NCBI RefSeq assembly: GCF_024637375.1
Contig: NZ_JAGXFK010000088.1
Location: forward strand, 1 to 64,000
Direction: 5' to 3'
Length of the DNA stretch: 64,000 nucleotides
Source of the DNA: Sediminimonas sp.
Lineage (GTDB): Bacteria > Pseudomonadota > Alphaproteobacteria > Rhodobacterales > Rhodobacteraceae
This document shows positions 49,365 through 59,006 of this stretch, piece after piece. The notes beneath the pieces are model-generated. The model did not search any database. It had not been told where the DNA came from and was given only the letters and a program-made list of their open reading frames with translations. Numbering within the stretch: position 1 is the first letter of the stretch; every line of letters starts with the position of its first letter. The position numbers were made by a program, and so were the translations under genes.

Positions 49365-50104
49365 TGCGTGATGCCTGGCGTTGGCTGCGGTCATTGGTCT
49401 TCGAGGTGCAGATGTACCTTGCCATGGCGGTGATCGGGCTGGTGTTCGCGCCGTGGGCGGCCGTCAGTGCACGCGGCGCGCGCACGGCTTGCAAGCTCTA
49501 TTGTCGCTGGGTGCTGTGGACCGCGCGCTGGATGATCGGGGTGCGCAGCGAAGTGCGTGGCACGCCGCCGTCGGGTGAGGTGATGATCGCCGCGAAGCAT
49601 CAGTCTTTCCTGGATGTCCTGATCATCTTCAACGCGGTGCCTGCGGCCAAGTTCATCATGAAGCGCGAGCTTCTGTGGACACCGGTGATTGGCATCTACG
49701 CCTATCGGATCGGTTGCGTTCCCGTGGACCGCGGACAGCGCGGGCAGGCCATCCGCAAGATGCTGGCCGATGTCGAGGCCGGGCGCAGCGAGCCGGGGCA
49801 ACTGGTGATCTACAGCCAGGGCACGCGCGTGGCGCCCGGGGTGCGGGCGCCCTACAAGGGGGGAACCGGTGTCTTGTACGAACAGATGGGTCAGCCTTGC
49901 GTGCCGGCGGCGACCAATGTGGGCGTGTTCTGGCCCCGCAAGGGCATCATGCGCAGGCCGGGATTGGCGGTGGTCGAGTTTCTGGACCCGATCCCGCCCG
50001 GGAAACCGCGGGGCGAGGTCATGGACATCCTGCAACGCGAGGTCGAGGCGGCTTCGGACCGGCTGATGCGCGAGGCGGGGTTCGAGCCAGACCGGATCGC
50101 GTGA
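49364..50104 (+). CDS. plsC: 1-acyl-sn-glycerol-3-phosphate acyltransferase
   Basis: Second acylation of glycerol-3-phosphate to give phosphatidic acid; a membrane-bound PlsC-type enzyme of 246 residues. An N-terminal hydrophobic segment (about 15-33) anchors it. Motif I is KHQSFLD (the HX4D motif). Motif III reads YSQGTRVAPG, with Gln in place of the usual Glu of EGTR. Other marks are FIMKRELLWTPVIG and IGCVPVDRG. GAGGGAG precedes the ATG, which overlaps the ftsX stop. It is convergent with lpdA. Confidence 0.92.
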   Translation: MRDAWRWLRSLVFEVQMYLAMAVIGLVFAPWAAVSARGARTACKLYCRWVLWTARWMIGVRSEVRGTPPSGEVMIAAKHQSFLDVLIIFNAVPAAKFIMKRELLWTPVIGIYAYRIGCVPVDRGQRGQAIRKMLADVEAGRSEPGQLVIYSQGTRVAPGVRAPYKGGTGVLYEQMGQPCVPAATNVGVFWPRKGIMRRPGLAVVEFLDPIPPGKPRGEVMDILQREVEAASDRLMREAGFEPDRIA

Positions 50105-50150
50105 GGCGCGCGCGCCGTTTTGAGTGCATCGCCCCTGCCCGCCTCGCCGT

Positions 50151-51539
<1,389 letters not shown>

Positions 51540-51559
51540 GGGGTGTTCCTTTCATTTTT

Positions 51560-51603
51560 TCGCGTCGGTATCGCGTCGGTATTTCGTCGGTGTCGCGCCG
51601 GTG
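51560..51603 (-). repeat. Four-unit tandem array, 11-bp period, upstream of lpdA
   Basis: Read on the minus strand towards lpdA the units are CACCGGCGCGA, CACCGACGAAA, TACCGACGCGA, TACCGACGCGA, directly followed by an A-run and the lpdA ribosome site. The consensus, period, number of units and orientation match the array before pheT (516-559). It lies between lpdA and the composite repeat at 51621. Confidence 0.7.
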
Positions 51604-51620
51604 GCGGGGCGGCGGATACG

Positions 51621-51680
51621 GGGGGCGCTGCCCCCTTGGCCTGCGGCCAATTCCCCCGGAGTATTTCCGGAAAGATGAAG
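51621..51680 (+). repeat. Composite double-hairpin intergenic repeat, copy 2
   Basis: GGGGGCGCTGCCCCC (51621-51635) is identical to copy 1. The second palindrome is TTGGCC TGC GGCCAA (51636-51650), a different sequence from copy 1 but still self-paired. The tail CCCCCGGAGTATT plus a purine-rich run (to 51680) matches copy 1. It overlaps the space just after the MAPEG gene, which ends at 51683. Confidence 0.7.
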
Positions 51681-51682
51681 CC

Positions 51683-52078
51683 TTACAAGAGTGCAGCCAG
51701 AAGCATGAGAACGGTGGCGAAAAAGCCCACGGCCCAGATGAGCGAACGCCCCGGGCGCAGGCCGAAATAATAGGCCGGGATGTAGAGGACGCGGGCCCCG
51801 AGGTATGTCCAGGCGCAGGCGGCGGTGAAGGCGGTGGATTGGTCGGAGAGCGTGACGGTGACGCAGGCGATGGTGAACAGGATCAGCCCCTCGAAATGGT
51901 TATCGAGCGCGCGCCCGAGGCGGGCGGTTTTGGTCGAGAGCTGTTTCGACGGCTCGCGGTCGCGCGGGGACATGGTGTAGCCCGGCCCGAGTTCGAGGTT
52001 GGCAGGCACCGCGTAGAGGACGAATTGCACGGCTTGCAGCAGCGCGGCGAGGGTTAGGGTGAGGAGTTCTGGGGTCAT
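51683..52078 (-). CDS. MAPEG family membrane protein
   Basis: A 131-residue protein with four hydrophobic segments, of the MAPEG superfamily that includes microsomal glutathione transferases. Family-like blocks are RALDNHFEGLILFTIAC and WTYLGARVLYIPAYYFGL. The substrate is not known. The ATG at 52078 overlaps the stop of the upstream coiled-coil gene (ATGA), so translation is coupled. It is part of the accessory group between sucB and lpdA but has normal high-GC codon use. Confidence 0.9.
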   Translation of the reverse strand: MTPELLTLTLAALLQAVQFVLYAVPANLELGPGYTMSPRDREPSKQLSTKTARLGRALDNHFEGLILFTIACVTVTLSDQSTAFTAACAWTYLGARVLYIPAYYFGLRPGRSLIWAVGFFATVLMLLAALL

Positions 52079-52473
52079 TTGTCGAGAAGCCCGGCGGGAT
52101 CGTGCATTCTCTTTTCCGAGTGCGCGCATTCAGGATTTTGGCACGAGAGGTGCTTTTCTTGGATACCTTGTTTGCCAAATCTAGGGTGAGGCACAACTCG
52201 CTCTGTTTTCAAATGACCTTCGCCACAGACGGGACAATTCTCTCCAGAAGTTAGAGCGCGCAGAGCAGCCTCAAGTTCGTTAATTTCCACTTGCTTTTCG
52301 GAAAGTTCAGTCCTCGCTTCTGACAATGCGATCTCCGTATCCGCTAAGGCTTTTGTTAATTCAGCAATTTTAAGTTTGAAAGTTGCCTCATCAACGCTTC
52401 GGTCAATGTCTCGGAGGTCTTTCGCGATGTTAATCGCAGTAGACGCGGCAGATAATCCCGATGCGATGTCCAT
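52075..52473 (-). CDS. Hypothetical coiled-coil protein with C-terminal zinc-ribbon-like cysteines
   Basis: A 132-residue protein that I do not recognise. After a short start (MDIASGLSAASTAINIAKDL), residues about 28-72 form a strong coiled coil (KLKIAELTKALADTEIALSE). The C-terminal part has paired cysteines, CPVCGEG and CQNPEC, spaced as in a zinc ribbon. DNA is visibly AT-richer than its neighbours: two 60-base stretches counted by hand gave 47% and 50% GC. That suggests recent gain. It overlaps the MAPEG start by four bases. Phage or defence association is possible but not shown. Confidence 0.75.
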   Translation of the reverse strand: MDIASGLSAASTAINIAKDLRDIDRSVDEATFKLKIAELTKALADTEIALSEARTELSEKQVEINELEAALRALTSGENCPVCGEGHLKTERVVPHPRFGKQGIQEKHLSCQNPECAHSEKRMHDPAGLLDK

Positions 52474-52553
52474 TATCTTACTCCTACACGCGCGGCGAGC
52501 TTAAGTGCTTTCGTGGGTTTCACGCACCCTATGCGACTGGTTTTCCAACAGAT

Positions 52554-52760
52554 TTAATCCGCACTCGCCAGCGCCTTGCGCGCCTGCGCAATCACGTCGT
52601 CCACGGAGCGGCCCTCTTCATGCGCCTTTACGATCCGTTCCAGAACGGCGCGCAGGCGGGCGGCTTCGCCGGGGGCGGCGGGGCGGGCGCGGGCGAAGAA
52701 CGCCTCGTCGAGGGGCGGGTTTTCGTCGTAGTCCTCGGGTGGCTTGGGGCGGGGTGTCAT
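52554..52760 (-). CDS. Putative antitoxin partner of BrnT (BrnA-like N-terminus)
   Basis: A 68-residue protein starting [20 protein letters not shown]. The DENPPLDEAFFARARPA part resembles the N-terminal segment seen in BrnA antitoxins, but the usual ribbon-helix-helix DNA-binding part is missing. The rest is a helix (RAVLERIVKAHEEGRSVDDV). Its ATG overlaps the brnT stop (ATGA), in the usual toxin-first order. It may neutralise the toxin without autorepressing the operon, or rely on another regulator. The assignment is by position and short similarity. Confidence 0.65.
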   Translation of the reverse strand: MTPRPKPPEDYDENPPLDEAFFARARPAAPGEAARLRAVLERIVKAHEEGRSVDDVIAQARKALASAD

Positions 52761-53017
52761 GGGATTTCCCTCCGGTTGGCCTTGCGCAGCGAGATTACGC
52801 GGATGCGCGCGCCGCGCCAAGCGTAGACAAGAACGTGGTATCTCCCGTCGATCTTGCCAAGAGCCTGCATCCTCGTCTCGCCATAGTCATAGCGCGTGTC
52901 CTCGGCCTCGATCGCCGTGCGCCAGTCGAATCCCGTGACCACGTCGAACGGGACGCCATGTTTGGCCATGTTCTGCGTGGCCTTGGCGGCGTCCCATTCG
53001 TAGTCCGGATCGCTCAC
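52757..53017 (-). CDS. brnT: BrnT family ribonuclease toxin
   Basis: An 86-residue toxin of the BrnT family, small RNases related in fold to RelE. Family blocks are [20 protein letters not shown] near the start, the central [18 protein letters not shown] and the C-terminal [21 protein letters not shown] with its Arg/Ser/Lys cluster. Translation starts at GTG 53017, which overlaps the sucB stop by four bases (GTGA). The toxin is thus read off the 2-oxoglutarate dehydrogenase transcript, an unusual place for a toxin-antitoxin pair. Confidence 0.85.
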   Translation of the reverse strand: MSDPDYEWDAAKATQNMAKHGVPFDVVTGFDWRTAIEAEDTRYDYGETRMQALGKIDGRYHVLVYAWRGARIRVISLRKANRREIP

Positions 53018-54579
53018 AGGTCCATCAGCAGGCGGCGCGGGTCTTCGAGCGCCTCTTTCACGCGCACGAGGAACGTCACCGCGCCCTTGCCGTCGACGAT
53101 GCGGTGGTCGTAGCTGAGCGCGAGGTACATCATCGGGCGTATCCTGATCTCGCCGTTCACGGCCATCGGGCGGTCCTGGATCTTGTGCATGCCGAGGATG
53201 CCCGATTGCGGCGGGTTGAGGATGGGCGAGGACAGCAGGGAGCCGTAGACGCCGCCGTTGGAGATGGTGAAGCTGCCGCCCTGCATCTCGGCCATGGAAA
53301 GCTTGCCGTCGCGGGCGCGGGCGCCCAGTTCGTTGATCTTCTTCTCGATCGCGGCGAAGGAGAGCTGATCGGCGTCGCGCACCACCGGCACCACCAGCCC
53401 GTTGGGGGTGCCGACGGCCACGCCCATGTGGACGAAGTTCTTGTAGACGACGTCGGTGCCGTCGATCTCGGCGTTGACCTCGGGCACCTCCCTGAGCGCG
53501 TGGCAGCACGCCTTGGTGAAGAACGACATGAAGCCCAGCTTGACGCCGTGTTTCTTCTCGAACAGTTCCTTGTATTCGCGGCGCAGGTCCATCGTCGCGG
53601 TCATGTCCACCTCGTTATAGGTGGTCAGCATGGCGGCGGTGTTCTGCGCGTCCTTGAGGCGCCGCGCGATGGTCTGGCGCAGGCGGGTCATCTTGACCCG
53701 TTCCTCGCGCGCCGCGTCATCGGCGGGAACCGGGGCACGTGATGCCGGCGCGGCGGCGGGCGCCTCCTTGCCGGCAGCGGCGGCGGCGGGCGTGCCGCCG
53801 GACTTGGCGGCCTTTTGCACGTCTTCCTTCATCACCCGGCCGTCGCGGCCGGTGCCGGTGACCTGGTCGCGGCTCAGGCCGGCCTCGGCCATCGCCTTCT
53901 TGGCGGCCGGGGAGTCCTCGACATCCTTACCGTCGGGTGCGGCGGCGGGGGCTGCGTCGTCGTCGGCGCCTGATGCCTCGACTTCTGCGGGTTTGGCCGC
54001 ACCGGCCGCGCCCGTGGTGACCACGGCGAGGCGGCCGCCGGCCTCGACGGTGGTGCCCTCGTCGGCCAGGATTTCGGCCAGGGTGCCGGCGGCGGGGCTG
54101 GGCACCTCGACCGAGACCTTGTCGGTTTCAAGCTCGCACAGCATCTCGTCCTGCTCGACGCTGTCGCCGACTTTCTTGAACCAGGTTGCGACCGTGGCCT
54201 CGGACACCGATTCGCCAAGCGCGGGCACCGGCACGTCGATGCGTTCGCTTTCGCCTTCGCCTTCGTCCTTGTCGGTTTCGGCGGGTTTGGCCTTGGCGGC
54301 GCTTTCCTTGCTGGCGGGCCTGGTGTCGCTTGCGGCGCTTTCGCCTTCGCTCAAGGTTGCCAGAAGTGCATCGACGCCGACGGTTTCGCCTTCTTGCGCG
54401 ACGATCTCGGCTAGGGTTCCGGCGGCGGGGCTGGGCACTTCGACGGTCACCTTGTCGGTTTCCAGTTCACACAGCATTTCATCGACGGCGACCTCGTCAC
54501 CGGGTTTCTTGAACCATGTGGCGATGGTGGCCTCGGTTACGGACTCGCCAAGCGTGGGAACGCGAACTTCGGTGGTCAT
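53014..54579 (-). CDS. sucB: 2-oxoglutarate dehydrogenase E2, dihydrolipoyl succinyltransferase, with two lipoyl domains
   Basis: E2 core of the 2-oxoglutarate dehydrogenase complex; moves succinyl groups from E1 to CoA. It has 521 residues against about 405 in E. coli because there are two lipoyl domains: residues 1-78 with Lys43, and about 113-190 with Lys154 (both in ELETDK, followed by [14 protein letters not shown]). The domains are nearly the same at DNA level too. Then come a subunit-binding domain (about 222-258), an Ala/Pro linker and the acyltransferase domain with His492 and Asp496 (SYDHRIVDG). It starts three bases after the sucA stop and ends overlapping brnT. Confidence 0.97.
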   Translation of the reverse strand: MTTEVRVPTLGESVTEATIATWFKKPGDEVAVDEMLCELETDKVTVEVPSPAAGTLAEIVAQEGETVGVDALLATLSEGESAASDTRPASKESAAKAKPAETDKDEGEGESERIDVPVPALGESVSEATVATWFKKVGDSVEQDEMLCELETDKVSVEVPSPAAGTLAEILADEGTTVEAGGRLAVVTTGAAGAAKPAEVEASGADDDAAPAAAPDGKDVEDSPAAKKAMAEAGLSRDQVTGTGRDGRVMKEDVQKAAKSGGTPAAAAAGKEAPAAAPASRAPVPADDAAREERVKMTRLRQTIARRLKDAQNTAAMLTTYNEVDMTATMDLRREYKELFEKKHGVKLGFMSFFTKACCHALREVPEVNAEIDGTDVVYKNFVHMGVAVGTPNGLVVPVVRDADQLSFAAIEKKINELGARARDGKLSMAEMQGGSFTISNGGVYGSLLSSPILNPPQSGILGMHKIQDRPMAVNGEIRIRPMMYLALSYDHRIVDGKGAVTFLVRVKEALEDPRRLLMDL

Positions 54580-54582
54580 GGA

Positions 54583-57543
54583 TTATTTCCCCTCGGTGGT
54601 CAGCGCTTCGTCGACGAGCGCCTCTTGTTGTACCTTGTGCTGGCTTGCGAGCCCCGTCGCGGGCGAGGCGCTTGCGGGGCGGCCAATATAACTGGGGCGG
54701 CTGTGTTTGGCCTTGATGCGGGAGAGCACCCATTCAAGGTTGGGTTCCATGAAGGACCATGCGCCCTGGTTCTTGGGTTCTTCCTGGCACCAGACCATTT
54801 CGGCCTTCTTGAAGCGTTCGAGCTCCTTGACCGACGATTGCGCCGGGAACGGGTAGAACTGCTCGAACCGCATCAGGTAGACGTCGTCGATGCCGCGCGC
54901 GTCGCGTTCTTCGAGAAGGTCGTAATACACCTTGCCCGAACACATGACCACGCGCCGAATCTTGTCGTCGGCGACCAGTTTCGTGTCGGAGTGCCCCTTT
55001 TGTGCATCGTCCCAAAGCACGCGGTGGAAGCTCGACCCGGTGGTGAAATCGTCGGTATTCGATACGGCCAGCTTGTGCCGCAGAAGCGACTTCGGTGTCA
55101 TCAGGATGAGCGGCTTGCGGAAGGTGCGGTGCAGTTGCCGCCGCAGGATGTGGAAGTAGTTCGCCGGGGTCGTGCAGTTCGCCACGATCCAGTTGTCGCC
55201 GCCGCACATGGTCAGGAACCGTTCCAGCCGTGCCGAGGAGTGCTCGGGGCCCTGGCCCTCGAAGCCGTGGGGCAACAGGCAGACAAGCCCCGACATGCGC
55301 AGCCATTTCGATTCGCCCGAGCTTATGAACTGGTCGAACATGATCTGGGCGCCGTTGGCGAAGTCGCCGAACTGGGCCTCCCACAGGGTGAGCGCGTTGG
55401 GCTCTGCAAGGCTGTAGCCGTATTCGAACCCCAGGACCGCGTATTCCGACAGCATCGAGTCGATCGCCTCGAATTGCGCCTGGCCGTCGCGGATGTGGTT
55501 GAGGGGGAAATACCGCTCTTCGGTGTTCTGGTCGATCAGCCCGGAATGGCGCTGGCTGAAGGTGCCGCGGGTGCTGTCCTGCCCGGCAAGCCGTACCGGG
55601 TAGCCCTCGGTCAGCAGCGACCCGAAGGCCAGCGCCTCGCCCGTGGCCCAGTCGAACCCCGTGCCGCTTTCGAACATCTTGCGCTTGGTTTCCAGCAGCC
55701 TCTCGACCGTGCGGTGCAGTTTCACGCCATCCGGTGCCGCCGAGAGCGCGCGGCCGATCTGCTCCATCGTTTCGGGCGAGATCGCGGTCTCGCCGCGCTG
55801 GTACTGCCCCTTTTCCAGCCGGTCCATGTGCGACCAGCGCCCGTCCAGCCAGTCGGCCTTGTTGGGCTTGTAGTTCTTGCCCGCCTCGAACTCGTCGTTC
55901 AGGAACGACTGGAAAGAGGCCTTCAGGTCCTCGACCTCGCCTTCGGGGATCAGGCCGTCGCGGACGAGGCGTTCGGTATAGAGGCTCAGCGTCGTTTTCT
56001 GGGTCTTGATCTTCTTGTACATCAGCGGGTTCGTGAACATGGGCTCGTCGCCCTCGTTGTGCCCGAACCGGCGGTAGCAGAAGATGTCGATGACCACGTC
56101 CTTGTGGAATTTCTGGCGGAATTCCGTGGCCACCTTGGCGGCGTGGACCACGGCCTCGGGGTCGTCGCCGTTGACGTGGAAAATGGGCGCCTCGACCATC
56201 AGGGCGATATCGGTGGGATAGGGCGAGGACCGGCTGGAATGCGGCGCGGTGGTGAACCCGATCTGGTTGTTCACCACCAGGTGCATCGTGCCCCCGGTGC
56301 GATGGCCCTTGAGCCCCGACAGGCCGAACCCCTCGGCCACCACGCCCTGACCGGCGAAGGCGGCGTCGCCATGCAGGAGAATCGGCAGAACCGCGGTGCG
56401 TTCGCTGTCGTTGTACTGGTCCTGCTTGGCGCGCACCTTGCCCAGGACCACGGGGTTCACGGCCTCCAGGTGCGACGGGTTCGCCGTCAGCGACAGGTGT
56501 ACCTTGTTGCCATCGAACTCGCGGTCGCTTGATGCCCCGAGGTGGTATTTCACGTCGCCCGAGCCGTCGACGTCCTCGGGCTTGAAGCTGCCGCCCTGGA
56601 ACTCGTGAAAGATCGCGCGATAGGGCTTGGCCATCACGTTGGCCAGAACGTTGAGCCGCCCGCGGTGGGGCATGCCGATCACGACTTCCTTCAGGCCCAG
56701 AGACCCGCCGCGCTTGATGATCTGCTCCATCGCCGGGACAAGGCTTTCGGCGCCGTCGAGGCCGAACCGCTTGGTGCCCATGTACTTGACGTGCAGGAAT
56801 TTCTCGAAGCCTTCCGACTCGACCAGCTTGTTGAGAATCGCGCGGCGGCCGCGGCGGGTGAACTTGATTTCCTTGCCCAGGCCCTCGATGCGTTCCTTCA
56901 GCCACGATGATTGCTCGGGGTCCGAGATGTGCATGTATTGCAGCGCGAAGGTGCCGCAATAGGTGCGGCGCACGATCTCGACGATCTGGCGCATGGTCGC
57001 GACCTGCAGGCCCAGAACGTTGTCGATGAAAATCGGGCGATCCATGTCGGCCTCGGTGAAGCCGTAGGATTTCGGGTCGAGTTCCGGGTGCGGGGTCTGG
57101 TCGCGCATGCCCAGCGGGTCGAGCTCGGCCACCAGGTGGCCGCGGATCCGGTAGGCGCGGATGATCATCAGGGCGCGCACGCTGTCGAGCACGGCCCGTT
57201 TCACCGCATCGTCGCTGAGGCTGATCCCCTTGTCGGCGGCTTTCGCGGCGATCTTGTCGCCCACGCCCTTTGCTTCGACCGCCGGCCATTGACCGTCCAG
57301 CGCCGCGGTCAACTCGTCGGTGGGTGCCGGCGGCCAGTCGTCGCGGGCCCAGCTGGGGCCTTGCGCCTCCTGTTTGACGGCCGCTTCGTCGTCGCCCATC
57401 GAGCGAAAGAACTCGGCCCAGGCTTCGTCCACTGCGGCCGGGTCTTCGGCATAGCGGGCGTGGAGCTGTTCGAGGTATTCCGCGTTGTGCCCCTGCATGA
57501 AGCTGGAGGCGGCAAACTGGTCTTTCGGGGATTGGTCGGTCAT
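54583..57543 (-). CDS. sucA: 2-oxoglutarate dehydrogenase E1
   Basis: Thiamine-diphosphate enzyme that decarboxylates 2-oxoglutarate in the TCA cycle. The 986 residues match alphaproteobacterial SucA. The start MTDQSPKDQFAASSFMQGHN contains the E2-binding N-terminal helix. Marks are VIGMPHRGRLNVLANVM, the TPP motif starting LHGDAAFAGQG, and FCYRRFGHNEGDEP. AGGTGA precedes the ATG at 57543; a GTG three codons earlier is less likely. The DUF805 gene ends five bases upstream, so it is cotranscribed with sucCD. Confidence 0.97.
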   Translation of the reverse strand: MTDQSPKDQFAASSFMQGHNAEYLEQLHARYAEDPAAVDEAWAEFFRSMGDDEAAVKQEAQGPSWARDDWPPAPTDELTAALDGQWPAVEAKGVGDKIAAKAADKGISLSDDAVKRAVLDSVRALMIIRAYRIRGHLVAELDPLGMRDQTPHPELDPKSYGFTEADMDRPIFIDNVLGLQVATMRQIVEIVRRTYCGTFALQYMHISDPEQSSWLKERIEGLGKEIKFTRRGRRAILNKLVESEGFEKFLHVKYMGTKRFGLDGAESLVPAMEQIIKRGGSLGLKEVVIGMPHRGRLNVLANVMAKPYRAIFHEFQGGSFKPEDVDGSGDVKYHLGASSDREFDGNKVHLSLTANPSHLEAVNPVVLGKVRAKQDQYNDSERTAVLPILLHGDAAFAGQGVVAEGFGLSGLKGHRTGGTMHLVVNNQIGFTTAPHSSRSSPYPTDIALMVEAPIFHVNGDDPEAVVHAAKVATEFRQKFHKDVVIDIFCYRRFGHNEGDEPMFTNPLMYKKIKTQKTTLSLYTERLVRDGLIPEGEVEDLKASFQSFLNDEFEAGKNYKPNKADWLDGRWSHMDRLEKGQYQRGETAISPETMEQIGRALSAAPDGVKLHRTVERLLETKRKMFESGTGFDWATGEALAFGSLLTEGYPVRLAGQDSTRGTFSQRHSGLIDQNTEERYFPLNHIRDGQAQFEAIDSMLSEYAVLGFEYGYSLAEPNALTLWEAQFGDFANGAQIMFDQFISSGESKWLRMSGLVCLLPHGFEGQGPEHSSARLERFLTMCGGDNWIVANCTTPANYFHILRRQLHRTFRKPLILMTPKSLLRHKLAVSNTDDFTTGSSFHRVLWDDAQKGHSDTKLVADDKIRRVVMCSGKVYYDLLEERDARGIDDVYLMRFEQFYPFPAQSSVKELERFKKAEMVWCQEEPKNQGAWSFMEPNLEWVLSRIKAKHSRPSYIGRPASASPATGLASQHKVQQEALVDEALTTEGK

Positions 57544-57548
57544 GGCGA

Positions 57549-58049
57549 TCACCTGGAGGGTTGTGGGCCGTAATCATTGGGGCCCGGCTGGGTGGGGCGG
57601 GTCAGCCACCAGACAACCAGAACGAAGAGCGCGATCTGGATCACCCAGATCACCGCGAAGCCGCCCAGGCCGAACCCGGGCACTGGCGCCGCCCCGTCAG
57701 ACATCATGCCCAGCATCCCGAAGGCGACGATCAGGCTCAGCGCGAACGTGACGATCAGCGGCAACAGCAGCAGCCAGCCGGGCTTGCCGGTGTCGTGCAT
57801 CCGTCGCCATCCCACCGCCAGAAACGGCAGCAGCGTGGCAAGCTGGAACAGGGGCGCGAAGACGCGGGTGGCCTGGTGGTCGCCGGGGCCGAAGGAAGAG
57901 CCGAATATCACCGCGTCCAGAAGGCCGAAAAGAACTACGCCCAGGAAGACGAAAAGCGCGAACCACCAGTATTCCGGTCGCCGCGCGCGCCCTGAGAAGG
58001 TGACGTATTTCTTCGTCAAGCATGTCTTTACTGCGTCGGCGAATCCCAT
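57549..58049 (-). CDS. DUF805 family membrane protein
   Basis: A 166-residue inner-membrane protein with four hydrophobic segments. The start MGFADAVKTCLTKKYVTFSG and the block RARRPEYWWFALFVFLG, then VGWRRMHDTGKPGW, are the DUF805 signature. No function is established for the family. AGGAGGG precedes the ATG. It lies between sucD and sucA on the same strand, with 58 and 5 bp gaps; small unrelated genes at this spot are known in other Rhodobacterales. Confidence 0.9.
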   Translation of the reverse strand: MGFADAVKTCLTKKYVTFSGRARRPEYWWFALFVFLGVVLFGLLDAVIFGSSFGPGDHQATRVFAPLFQLATLLPFLAVGWRRMHDTGKPGWLLLLPLIVTFALSLIVAFGMLGMMSDGAAPVPGFGLGGFAVIWVIQIALFVLVVWWLTRPTQPGPNDYGPQPSR

Positions 58050-58107
58050 TTTGTGCCCTCCTGTGGCGTGGGTGCGGCAGGGCCGGTGCGTGGGCCCTGC
58101 CGATGGT

Positions 58108-58989
58108 TCATCCGATGGCCTTGAGCACCGCCTCGCCCAAGCCTGCGGGGCTGTCGGCAACGACGATACCGGCTGATTTCATCGCTTCGATCTTGTCGTC
58201 GGCGCCGCCCTTGCCGCCGGCCACGATGGCGCCGGCATGGCCCATGCGGCGCCCCGGGGGTGCGGTGCGCCCGGCGATGAAGCCGGCCACGGGTTTCTTG
58301 CGGCCGCGCCGCGCCTCGTCTTTCAGGAACTGTGCGGCGTCCTCTTCGGCCTGGCCGCCGATTTCGCCGATCATGATGATGCTTTGCGTCTCGTCATCGG
58401 CAAGGAAGCGTTCCAGCACATCGACGTGTTCCAGCCCCTTGATCGGGTCGCCGCCGATACCCACGGCGGTGGACTGGCCCAGGCCGCTGTCCGAGGTCTG
58501 CTTGACCGCCTCGTAGGTCAGCGTGCCCGAGCGCGACACCACGCCGACGCTGCCGCGCTTGTGGATGTGGCCGGGCATGATGCCGATCTGGCACGCGTCA
58601 GGGGTGATGACGCCGGGGCAGTTGGGGCCGATCAGCGTGGTTTTCGAGCCGTCCAGCGCGCGCTTGACGCGGGTCATGTCCAGCACCGGGATGCCCTCGG
58701 TGATGCACACGATCAGTTCGATTTCGGCGTCGATCGCCTCGAGGATCGAATCGGCGGCGAACGGCGGCGGCACGTAGATCACGCTGGCATCGGCCTGCGT
58801 TTTCGCCTTGGCCTCGTGCACCGAGTTGAAGACCGGCAGTTCAAGATGGGTGGTACCGCCCTTGCCCGGCGTGACGCCTCCGACCATTTTCGTGCCATAG
58901 GCGATGGCCTGTTCGGAATGGAACGTTCCCTGCGAGCCGGTGAAGCCCTGGCAGATAACCTTGGTGTTCTCGTCTACGAGAATGGCCAT
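58108..58989 (-). CDS. sucD: Succinate--CoA ligase, alpha subunit
   Basis: Alpha subunit of succinyl-CoA synthetase, which makes ATP or GTP from succinyl-CoA. The 293 residues match the family. The CoA-binding Rossmann domain starts [20 protein letters not shown]. The phosphorylated His is in [11 protein letters not shown] near residue 248. AAGGAG precedes the ATG at 58989. An AT-rich secreted-protein gene lies between it and sucC, with 17 bp to its start, instead of the usual direct sucC-sucD junction. Confidence 0.97.
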   Translation of the reverse strand: MAILVDENTKVICQGFTGSQGTFHSEQAIAYGTKMVGGVTPGKGGTTHLELPVFNSVHEAKAKTQADASVIYVPPPFAADSILEAIDAEIELIVCITEGIPVLDMTRVKRALDGSKTTLIGPNCPGVITPDACQIGIMPGHIHKRGSVGVVSRSGTLTYEAVKQTSDSGLGQSTAVGIGGDPIKGLEHVDVLERFLADDETQSIIMIGEIGGQAEEDAAQFLKDEARRGRKKPVAGFIAGRTAPPGRRMGHAGAIVAGGKGGADDKIEAMKSAGIVVADSPAGLGEAVLKAIG

Positions 58990-59006
58990 GTTGGCGTTCT
59001 CCTTAG

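Noticed and set aside
50105-50121. GGCGCGCGCGCC plus GTTTT as a plsC terminator
   Set aside because: A self-complementary CG run gives only a 4-bp stem once a loop is allowed; too weak to list.
54734-57577. 947-codon minus-strand frame overlapping sucA
   Set aside because: Out-of-frame shadow of sucA on the same strand, made of Arg/Gly/Pro-rich sequence.
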